Assembly: GCA_963831645.1 (NCBI GenBank) | Contig: CAWHQZ010000017.1 | Location: 310,001 to 374,000, forward strand | Length of the DNA stretch: 64,000 nt | Direction: 5' to 3' | Origin: CAWHQZ01 sp963831645 | Lineage (GTDB): Bacteria; Pseudomonadota; Alphaproteobacteria; Rhizobiales; Aestuariivirgaceae | In this document: in pieces, positions 35,080 to 42,994 of the stretch | Layout: every line of letters starts with the position of its first letter | Numbering within the stretch: position 1 is the first letter of the stretch | The notes under the pieces: model-generated | Database searches by the model: none | What the model was told of the DNA's origin: nothing | What the model saw: only the letters and a program-made list of their open reading frames with translations | Program-made: the position numbers and the translations under genes

Positions 35080-36128
35080 CGTCGCGCGCGCCAGGACGCG
35101 GTTGCCCGCTGCACCCCCATGACCGTGAGCAGGATCACGCCCCAAAAGGCGAGGGTGAGGTTCGGACTGAGGCCCAGCAGGTTGAACCCGCTCGATATCG
35201 TCTGAAGGATGCATAGAGCCACGAACAGGCCAACGATCCTGCCGAAGCCGCCATAAGGATCGATCCCACCCAGGATCGCGGCGAGGATGGTAATCAGGAG
35301 ATAGGACTGAGCGATGTCCGCGCCGGCCGAGTTGAAACGGCCCATCATTACGATCGCCGCAACCCAGCACAGGAGGCTCGACAACAGGTAGACGAATACA
35401 AGTACCCTTCGGGTATCGACTCCCGAGAAGCGCGTCGCCTCGAGGTTCGACCCGATCATGTGAATGCGGATTCCGAGCGGCGTCCGGGCCAGCAGGACGT
35501 GCACGGCGATGGCTATGACCACGAACAGAATGAACGAGATCGGCAGGCCGAGTATCGTATCGTTGGCAATGACGATAAGGGGCTCGGGAAACCCGGAAAG
35601 CGTCTTGCCGCGTGTGAAGTAGATGCTGAATCCGTTGATCAGTGTCATGGTGCCGAGCGTGACCAGGATCGGGTGAACCCCCATCACGGCAACCAGAATG
35701 CCGGTGATCAAGCCGATAGCGGCACAGTGGACCAGCCCGGCGGCAAGCGCTCCACCCAGCCACAATGCAAGAGCGAGCCCGTCGGCGTCCGGTGGCATCA
35801 GGGATGTGAGTATCCAAGCCATGAGCAATCCGGCCTGATTGGCCGTGGCGATGATGGCGAGGTTGATGCCGCCCGAGATGAGCGGAATCGCCATGGCCAG
35901 TGACAGCAGGCCAAGCTCGGGGAGCTGAAACATCATCGCCTGGAGCGTGGTCAGCTGCGGGAAGGTGGAGGGCAACAATATGGAAAAGAACCCAACCAGC
36001 GAGGCGAGGAGAAGCAGCAGTCCACCGACATTTCTTCTGGCGCCGCGAATTGCCGCGATCAGACGGTCGAGTGCAGCTGCAACGTCGCGGCGGGGACGCC
36101 CGATGTCGAGGTTCGCGTCCTGCATCAT
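35076..36128 (-). CDS. CUT2-family sugar ABC transporter permease (intact)
   Basis: The 350-residue protein has about nine to ten helices and the RbsC-type signatures ISGGINLAIIATANQAGLL and NLEATRFSGVDTRRVLVFVY (EAA-like loop). It would form half of the membrane channel for a sugar or polyol. It starts ATG ATG at 36128, overlapping the last base of the previous permease's stop (TGATG). It is the last gene of the operon SBP-ATPase-permease-permease. It is the only one of the four without a frameshift. Its stop codon overlaps that of the FadR-type gene. Confidence 0.85.
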   Translation of the reverse strand: MMQDANLDIGRPRRDVAAALDRLIAAIRGARRNVGGLLLLLASLVGFFSILLPSTFPQLTTLQAMMFQLPELGLLSLAMAIPLISGGINLAIIATANQAGLLMAWILTSLMPPDADGLALALWLGGALAAGLVHCAAIGLITGILVAVMGVHPILVTLGTMTLINGFSIYFTRGKTLSGFPEPLIVIANDTILGLPISFILFVVIAIAVHVLLARTPLGIRIHMIGSNLEATRFSGVDTRRVLVFVYLLSSLLCWVAAIVMMGRFNSAGADIAQSYLLITILAAILGGIDPYGGFGRIVGLFVALCILQTISSGFNLLGLSPNLTLAFWGVILLTVMGVQRATASWRARR

Positions 36129-37130
36129 CAGCCCGCCTTGGAAGAAGGACGCCGGCGCATGTGCTTTTCGGCGTAACCTGTCATGCTGGTCGAGGCGAGG
36201 ATGGCGAGCCCGATGACGACGCCGAAGAAGTACGAAGAGACACCGAGCAGATTGAGCCCGTTCTGCAAAATGGCGAGGAAGAGAACCGCCGAGCACGACA
36301 CCACCCATCGAACCGACGCCGCCCACCAGGGAAGCGCCGCCGAGGATGGCAACGGCAAGGACGTTGAGCTCCTGGCCGACCATGGCAGTGGGCACGGCCT
36401 GATGGACCCGGTGCGCCTGGACGAATCCGGCAATGCCGGCAAGGAAGCCGAGATAGCCATACACGAAGAGCTGTACGCCGAGGATGTTGATGCCGATCCG
36501 GCTCGCCGCCTCGGGTTGCCGCCGAAAGCGTAGATCTGACGGCCGATACGCGTGCGGCTCATCAGGAACTGAGTCGCCAGCACCACCACGGCCATTGACG
36601 ACGATGGGAAGGTGATGCGCACGACGTCACCCGACGCCGTCGCGTAGCGAAAGAAGACGACCCGCTCCGACCACCAGTCGGGAAGGTTGTAGATCTCGGT
36701 GCCGTCGGTGAAATAGATGAGCAGCGCGTAGTAGATGCTGGAGGTTGCGATGGTGACGATGATCGACGCGACCTTGAGATGGTAGGTGAGCAGGGCGTTG
36801 AGGCTGCCGAGCGCGATCTCCAAGGATGCAGGCGAGCGCGATCGACGGCAGCGCCGGAAAGCCGTAGCGCGTCGCCAGCATAGGCGGCGAGATACTGGGC
36901 GACCGAGGCCGTCGCGGCAAACGAAATGTCGATACCGCCGGACACCAGAACAACGAACACACCCGCCGCGAGAATGGTCGTGACCGAATAGGCTTCGATG
37001 AGATCGACTGTGTTGGACAGGGTGAGAAAATAGGGCGAGGAGAACGAGAAGATCGTCGCCAGCGAGCAGGATGGCGGCGGCAAGCGCGGACTCCGTGCGG
37101 CCGAAGTACTGCCGTGGCCAGGCTACGCAT
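36128..37130 (-). pseudogene. CUT2-family permease, several frameshifts
   Basis: The start MRSLATAVL overlaps the ATPase stop. Pieces in three frames give a normal permease: SSPYFLTLSNTVDLIEAYSV, VVLVSGGIDISFAATASVAQ, LNALLTYHLKVASIIVTIAT, VYGYLGFLAGIAGFVQAHRV, then AILQNGLNLLGVSSYFFGVV to the end. Frame changes lie near 37090, 36880, 36820, 36500 and 36290. Every family motif is kept, so the gene is either very recently broken or affected by base-calling indels. It would pair with the intact permease. Confidence 0.8.
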
Positions 37131-38645
37131 AGACCGCCTCCGCAAGCGCCTGTTCGCTCGCCGCACCGGGAACGAATTCGCCGACAATCCGGCCAGCGCG
37201 CATGTGCAGAATGCGGTCTGCAGTTGAAGTAGACCTCCGGGATTTCGTCCGAGATCAGGAGGATCGCCACGCCGTCGCGAGCGAGAGCGCGGATGATCTC
37301 GTAGTATGCCCTGCTTGTTGCGAATGTCGACGCCGACGGTCGGGCCGTCGAGGATCAGGATTTTTGGTTCGGTCGCGAGCCATTTGCCGACGGACGACAC
37401 GCTGCTGATTGCCGCCGGACAGGGTGTGCACGGCAGCCGCCATTCGGGGGGCCTTGATGTTGAGCCGCTCGGATCCAGTCGGCAGCGAGCCTGTCCCGCC
37501 GCCCGGAAGAGACAAGGCCGAAGCGGCTCACCAGGCGTTCGAGGACGGCCAGGCGAAATGTTGTCGGCGATCGATTGGCGCAGGTTGACGCCGAGTGCGA
37601 GGCGGTCCTCGGAAACATAGGCGATGCCCGCCGCAATGGCGGCCCGATTCGATGCCAATGACACCGGACGCCCCTCCACCAGGATTTCGCCGCGGTCGAG
37701 CGGCGACATCCCGAACAGCGCCAACGCGAGTTCGGTACGGCCGGCGCCGAGAAGACCGACGAGACCGAGCACCTCGCCCGGCATGCAGCGTGAAAGATAC
37801 ATCTTCGAATTCGCCGACGCGTGTCGCGCCGCGGACCTCGAGGGTCGGGTCGGCGATTCGTCGAGGTGCGGGCGGTGATACGGTGCTCGATCCGGCTGCC
37901 GGTCATCAACTCGGCCAGACGATTGATCGTTCACTTCGGCTGCCGGGAAGGTGCCGACGTTGCGCCCGTCGCGGAGCACCGTCACGCGCTCGGCGATTTC
38001 GACGACCTCTTCGAGGCGGTGGCTGACGAAAACGACTGCGACGCCGAGCGCTTTCAGGCGGCGGATATTGTCGAGGAGCAGCTCGACTTCGTGCCGGGTC
38101 AGCGAGGATGTCGGCTCATCCATGATGAGCAGGCGCGCATTGACAGCCAGACCGCGGCAGATGGCGACGAGCTGGCGCTGCGCGACGGGCAGCGCGCCGA
38201 CGCGCGCGTCGAGCGGCAGGCTGGCATCGATCCGGGCGAGCGCTGCTGCCGCGGCTGACCGCATCGCCTGCCGGGGCGCCGGTCGCAAGGCGCCGCCGAG
38301 TTCGAGATCGATGGCGATGTTTTCGAGAACGGTCAGATTGGGAAACAGCGACAGGTCCTGGAAGATGACCTGAATGCCGAGCGACTTCGCCTGGTGGGGA
38401 GTGAGGCCTCGTATGATCGACGCCATCAACGGTGATCGTCGCCACCGGGGTCGGGCGCGTGAACCCCGGCGATGATCTTGATCAGCGTCGATTTGCCGGA
38501 ACCGTTCTCTCCGACCAGGCAATGAACCTCGCCGGCCTTCACCGACCAGTCGATGCCTTCCAGCGCAATGGTTCCGCCGAACCGCTTGCCGACCCCGTGC
38601 AATGACAGCAGTGGCTGCTGCCGGCGACCCGGAAACAGACATCAT
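37123..38645 (-). pseudogene. CUT2-family ABC ATPase (RbsA/MglA-like), many frameshifts
   Basis: Two ABC cassettes can be assembled. The first has Walker A GENGSGKST, signature-like LPVAQRQLVAICRGLAVNAR and Walker B LLIMDEPTS. The second has GLLGAGRTEL, LSGGNQQ and KILILDGPTVGVD. Frame changes occur near 38610, 38440, 38410, 37930, 37800, 37560, 37470, 37400, 37310 and 37220. The order and spacing of motifs are normal for a 500-residue tandem ATPase. That density without loss of any motif is unusual for natural decay. As written no functional protein is made. Confidence 0.8.
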
Positions 38646-38761
38646 CCCATTCACATCCGATTGCACGTGGTAGCGGCGGCGGTCGGCGATGGCAAACGTC
38701 GCCAGAACGGCTCCGTCCGCGTTTCAGACGATAACAAGTACGGGCGCTGCGGTCAGCGCGG

Positions 38762-39768
38762 TCAGATCAGCTTTGCCAGTTCGTCGATCGTGTCGGGATT
38801 GATATCCAGCATCTTGTTGGCGCGGATGGTGCGGATATCGTTCTCGACCTTCACCGGACCGAGCCCCGGAATATCCATGCCGTCGGCGGGCGTTTGTCCC
38901 TCGGCCAGAAGCTTGCCGAGCTGGACCATCGCGTAGCCGGCGTCGATCGGGTTCCACAGGAAGCCACGCGTGATAGCGCCCTTGCTTCATCAGCTTGGCG
39001 CCTTGGCTCGGGATGAAGGGACCGACGACGATCACCTTGCCGATCATTTCACGATCAGCGACGGCCTGCCCGGCGCCGATCGGCCCGTTGGCGCCGAAGA
39101 TCAGAATGCCCTTCAGGTCGGGGATTGCACGCATCTGGTCGACCGCGGTCTTGTAGCTGTCTTCGACGCTGTTCGAGACACCGAAGCGATCGCCGACCTG
39201 CTCCATCTTCGGGTATTTTTCCTTCTGCAAGGCGACTGCGGCGTCGGCCCACAGATTGTGCAGCGTGACGGTCAGGCCGCCGACGTACAGGATGTACTTT
39301 CCCTCGCCGCCGATCGCTTCCGCGAACGCCTCGAGATGGGCTTCGCCGAACTCCTTGTTCTGGATGAGTTCGATGTCCCAGTCGGCGTTCTTCTGAGCCG
39401 GCTGCTCGTGCACGATGACTTTGATGCCGGCATCCTGCGCCCGCTTGAACACCGGTTCCAGGGCGGCGCCGTTGTTCGGAATGACGCCGATCACATCGAC
39501 CTTCTTGGCGATCAGGTCCTCGACCGCGCGCACTTGCTGCGCGGCGTCGTCAGTCGTCGGAGCGATCATCCAGGCATTTACGCCGAGGTCCTTGCGCCGC
39601 CTTGTTGACTCCCTTCTCGACATTGTCGAACCAAGGAATGCGGATCTTGGCGACGATGCCGATCTGAAGCGGATTGTTGGCGGCTCGCGCCGAGAGCGAC
39701 GTCAGCGTACTCATTGCCGCAAATCCCGCAGCGCCCTTCACGAGCGCGCGGCGCGTGACATGTGCCAT
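38762..39768 (-). pseudogene. Periplasmic sugar-binding protein (RbsB-like), two frameshifts
   Basis: ATG at 39768 has a strong GGGAGGAAT ribosome-binding site. The start MAHVTRRALVKGAAGFAAMS resembles a twin-arginine-type signal. After KIRIPWFDNVEKGVNKAA an extra C near 39599 shifts the frame. The core continues (LGVNAWMIAPTTDDAAQQVR, VIGVIPNNGAALEPVFKRAQ, GILIFGANGPIGAGQA). An extra G near 38972 shifts it again before the end (GFLWNPIDAGYA... IDELAKLI). It is first gene of the CUT2 operon. The ligand would be a pentose, hexose or polyol. Confidence 0.8.
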
Positions 39769-39872
39769 CTCAATTCCTCCCGTAAGTGAATTTTTTGAAA
39801 GTGGCCAGACCACTTTGACTATGCAGTCGCGATGGATTCAAGTCAAGGTTCGGGCGGTCTTTCAATGGTCTT

Positions 39873-42227
39873 TCAAGCGCGCTCGACGAAGGAATCGATC
39901 ACCCGCTTCTCGCCGGCCTTGTCGAAGGCGATGGTGAGCTTGTTGCCGTCGACGCGGCGGATGCGGCCGTAGCCGAACTTCTGGTGAAACACCCGCTCGC
40001 CGACGGCCAGCCCTGCATCGGCGCCGGTCTCGCGCGCCGCCAGTTCGCCCTCGATGATGCGCGGGCTCGAGCGCATACCGCGGCCTTCCTCATAGGCCTT
40101 CTTGGCGCGCTGCCAGCCGGGGGTGGCATAGGCATTGGCGAACGGTGTCGTCTCGTCGAACCGCGATGCCCCGTAGGTCCCGAGGCCGTAGCCGCCATAG
40201 CTCGTCGACATCGCCTCGACTTCCACATTGGCCTCGGGCAACTCGTCGATGAAGCGGGACGGCAGGGCGTGCTGCCAGTTGGCGTGGGTGCGGCGGTTCT
40301 GGGCGAAAGAGATACGGACAAGTTCCTTTGCCCGCGTGATGCCGACGTAGGCCAGCCGCCTCTCCTCCTCGAGGCCCGGGCGGCCCTTTTCGTCGAGCGA
40401 TCGCTGGTGCGGGAAAAGCCCTTCCTCCCAGCCGGGCAGGAACACCGTGCGGAACTCGAGGCCCTTGGCGGAATGCAGCGTCATGACATTGATGCGGTCG
40501 TCGGTCACCGCCGTGTCGCTATCCATGACCAGAGCGATGTGCTCGAGGAAACCGGCCATGGATTCGAATTCCGCCATAGAGCGCACCAGCTCCTTGAGGT
40601 TCTCCAGCCGGCCTTGCGCCTCGGGGCTCCGGTCAGCCTGCCACATCGAGGTGTAGCCGGACTCATCGAGGATGACTTCGGCAAGCTCGGTGTGGGCGAG
40701 GCCGTCGAGGAGCGCGCGCCAGCGCGTGAAGGACTGCAGAAGCGCGGCAAGCGAAGTTCTGGTGCGGGACGGAAGCTCGTCGGTCAGCGCCAGGGATTCG
40801 GCGGCGCGATAGAGTGAAATGCCGCTGGCGCGCGCGTGCACATGCATGCTCTTCAGCGAGGCATCGCCGATGCCGCGTTTGGGCGTATTGACGATGCGCT
40901 CGAAGGCCAGGTCGTTGTCGGGCGAGGCCGTGACCTTGAAGTAGGCCAGCGCATCGCGGATTTCCTGCCGCTCGTAGAAGCGCGGGCCGCCGATCACGCG
41001 ATAGGGCAGGCCGAGAGTGATGAAGCGGTCTTCGAAGGCGCGCATCTGGAACGAGGCGCGCACCAGGATCGCCATATCGGCGAGAGGGTGACCCTTGCGT
41101 TGCAGACTTTCGATGTCATCGCCGATGGCGCGCGCTTCCTCGTCGCTGTCCCAGTGGCCGCGCACCATGATCTTTTCGCCTTCGGCCATCTCGGTGTGCA
41201 GCGTCTTGCCGAGCCGGCCTTCGTTTTTGGCGATGAGGCCCGAAGCGGCGGCGAGGATGTGCGGGGTGGAACGGTAGTTGCGCTCGAGCCGGATCACCTT
41301 GGCGCCGGGAAAGTCCTTCTCGAAGCGCAGGATGTTGTCGACTTCCGCTCCCCGCCAGCCGTAGATCGACTGGTCGTCGTCGCCGACGCAGCAGATGTTG
41401 CGATGACCCTGGGCGAGCAGCCTGAGCCACAGGTACTGGGCGACGTTGGTGTCCTGGTATTCGTCGACCAGCATGTAGCGGAATCGGCGCTGATAGCTTT
41501 GCAGAACGTCGGCATGCTCCCGGAACAGCCGCAGGTTTTCGATCAGCAGGTCGCCGAAGTCGCAGGCGTTCAGTACCTTGAGGCGCTGCTGATACTCGGT
41601 ATAGAGCCGGCCGCCCTTGCCGTCGGCGAAGGCGTTGGCCTCGCCGGCCGGCGCCTTGTCGGGTCCAAGGCCGCGATTCTTCCAGCCGTCGATGAGGCCC
41701 GCGAGCTGGCGGGCGGGCCAGCGCTTCTCGTCGACGTCGGAGGCTTCGAGAAGCTGCTTGAGCAGCCGCACCTGGTCGTCGGTGTCGAGAATAGCGAACG
41801 AAGGCTTGAGGTCCACGAGCTCGGCGTGACGGCGGAGAATCTTGACGCCGATCGAATGAAACGTGCCGAGCCACGTCATGCCTTCGACCACGCTGCCGAT
41901 GAGCCCGCCGATCCGCTCCTTCATTTCGCGGGCCGCCTTGTTGGTGAAGGTGACAGCGAGGATTTGTCCGGGCCACGCCTTGCCGGTCGCCAGGAGATGG
42001 GCAAGCCGGGTCGTGAGCACGCGGGTCTTGCCGGTGCCGGCGCCGGCGAGCACGAGCAGGGGCCCGTCCAGCCACTCGACCGCGGCGCGCTGCTCGCGGT
42101 TCAGCGATTTGAGATACGCGGGGGGCTCGCTCCCCGCCATGGCGCGCGCCGCGATGCCGCCTGAAGCCGGGCCTGGCGCAGCGATGTCGTCGTCGGAATC
42201 GCCGATGTCGAACGGTTTCGCGATCAT
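39873..42227 (-). CDS. uvrD: UvrD/PcrA-family DNA helicase
   Basis: The 784-residue protein has superfamily 1A helicase motifs in order: Q motif LNREQRAAVEW, I AGAGTGKTR, Ia TFTNKAAREM, II VDEYQDTN, III GDDDQSIYGWRGA, IV RLERNYRS, V VMTLHSAKGLEF and VI EERRLAYVGITRA. The C-terminus ends in the PcrA-type Tudor-like domain (VFHQKFGYGRIRRVDGNKLT). It unwinds DNA 3' to 5' in nucleotide-excision and mismatch repair and removes RecA. Start ATG 42227 (MIAKPFDIG) is preferred; 42257 adds ten residues overlapping vapC. The gene is free of frameshifts, in contrast to its neighbours. Confidence 0.93.
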   Translation of the reverse strand: MIAKPFDIGDSDDDIAAPGPASGGIAARAMAGSEPPAYLKSLNREQRAAVEWLDGPLLVLAGAGTGKTRVLTTRLAHLLATGKAWPGQILAVTFTNKAAREMKERIGGLIGSVVEGMTWLGTFHSIGVKILRRHAELVDLKPSFAILDTDDQVRLLKQLLEASDVDEKRWPARQLAGLIDGWKNRGLGPDKAPAGEANAFADGKGGRLYTEYQQRLKVLNACDFGDLLIENLRLFREHADVLQSYQRRFRYMLVDEYQDTNVAQYLWLRLLAQGHRNICCVGDDDQSIYGWRGAEVDNILRFEKDFPGAKVIRLERNYRSTPHILAAASGLIAKNEGRLGKTLHTEMAEGEKIMVRGHWDSDEEARAIGDDIESLQRKGHPLADMAILVRASFQMRAFEDRFITLGLPYRVIGGPRFYERQEIRDALAYFKVTASPDNDLAFERIVNTPKRGIGDASLKSMHVHARASGISLYRAAESLALTDELPSRTRTSLAALLQSFTRWRALLDGLAHTELAEVILDESGYTSMWQADRSPEAQGRLENLKELVRSMAEFESMAGFLEHIALVMDSDTAVTDDRINVMTLHSAKGLEFRTVFLPGWEEGLFPHQRSLDEKGRPGLEEERRLAYVGITRAKELVRISFAQNRRTHANWQHALPSRFIDELPEANVEVEAMSTSYGGYGLGTYGASRFDETTPFANAYATPGWQRAKKAYEEGRGMRSSPRIIEGELAARETGADAGLAVGERVFHQKFGYGRIRRVDGNKLTIAFDKAGEKRVIDSFVERA

Positions 42228-42253
42228 GGACCGACCCAATGCGTAATCATCAG

Positions 42254-42643
42254 TCAATGGACAAGCACAATTCTGGCCCTGTGGCCGGGCGCGGCTGCAA
42301 GCCGCGCATCGCGCGTCAAAAGCTCCGACCGCAGAGTTTCTGCCAGCGCCACATAGGCGGCATCATAGGGACTGAGATTGTCTCTCAGTTCCCAGATTCT
42401 ATCGAGCATCGGAGAAAGCTTGTAGCGTCCGATGCGCAACCTCATAAAATCGGCCAGCGCAACCTCCGCACGCTGAGTCGATAGCCGCTTGAGGGCTACA
42501 TAGCGCCGCAGAGCGCTCAGCACTTCGAGATCGACATGGGCGGGCGCGACCCAAACTTCCTGGGAGACCAGCTGCGCATGATCCTGTACGCTTTCGCGCT
42601 CCGCAAGCAGCCAGACTACGACCGAGGCATCGACGACGATCAC
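42254..42643 (-). CDS. vapC: VapC-type PIN-domain toxin
   Basis: From GTG 42643 the product is 129 residues: VIVVDASVVVWLL with the first catalytic Asp, a central Glu in VDLEVLSALRR, and the C-terminal Asp pair in LSPYDAAYVALAE and LLTRDARLAAAPG. PIN toxins are Mg-dependent ribonucleases, often targeting tRNA or rRNA, held inactive by the antitoxin. The GTG overlaps the antitoxin stop by 4 nt (GTGA), so the pair is translationally coupled. It lies between uvrD and vapB with no promoter of its own. Confidence 0.85.
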   Translation of the reverse strand: MIVVDASVVVWLLAERESVQDHAQLVSQEVWVAPAHVDLEVLSALRRYVALKRLSTQRAEVALADFMRLRIGRYKLSPMLDRIWELRDNLSPYDAAYVALAETLRSELLTRDARLAAAPGHRARIVLVH

Positions 42644-42870
42644 CGTGAATCGCGGTCCCGGCGGATGAGATCCTCCGGCGGCGGATCGAGGTGGACCTGG
42701 GTTCGGGTTCGCAGTTGCGCGAGCCACTCCTTGATGCTCGGCTTCTCCAGGTCATGTTCAATCAGCTTTCTGACATAGTCAGACAGCGTCATACCTTCCA
42801 GCGCAGCTCGCGCCTTAAGCTGGCGATGGGTGGCCGAGGACAGGTTTCTCACTTGCAACATCTTGTTCAT
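42640..42870 (-). CDS. vapB: VapB/FitA-type antitoxin
   Basis: The 76-residue protein has a ribbon-helix-helix or Arc-like N-terminus (MLQVRNLSSATHRQLKARAA, then GMTLSDYVRKLI) that binds DNA. A proline-rich acidic tail follows (VHLDPPPEDLIRRDRD) to wrap the toxin. This is the layout of FitA-like antitoxins paired with PIN toxins. Two ATGs lie close together (42870 and 42861), without a clear ribosome-binding site. It is upstream of vapC and would repress its own promoter. Confidence 0.85.
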   Translation of the reverse strand: MNKMLQVRNLSSATHRQLKARAALEGMTLSDYVRKLIEHDLEKPSIKEWLAQLRTRTQVHLDPPPEDLIRRDRDSR

Positions 42871-42877
42871 GCACTCT

Positions 42878-42905
42878 ACATGCTTTCATGTTGCTTGCAT
42901 GTCAA
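42878..42905 (-). promoter_or_regulatory. Probable vapBC promoter and operator
   Basis: On the minus strand a perfect -35 box TTGACA (42900-42905) is followed by an interrupted palindrome ACATG-N4-CATGT (42878-42891), which overlaps the spacer and the weak -10 region (TGTAGA). A palindrome between the -35 box and the start codon is the usual place for autorepression by RHH antitoxins. Confidence 0.5.
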
Positions 42906-42931
42906 GGAATCGATCGCCGCGCAGCAATCGG

Positions 42932-42968
42932 ATATTGCGCTGCAAAAACAAAAATTGCATCGCAATAT
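42932..42968. other. Strong A-rich-loop hairpin between vapB and glgP
   Basis: ATATTGCG-C-TGCAA pairs with TTGCA-T-CGCAATAT: 13 bp with one mismatch around a 9-nt loop of A and one C. It lies 26 bp before the first possible glgP start. It could act in the glgP leader, as an operator, or as a terminator for upstream plus-strand transcription; no T-run follows. Confidence 0.5.
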
Positions 42969-42994
42969 GAATTGATGGCATTAGCGATGATCCG

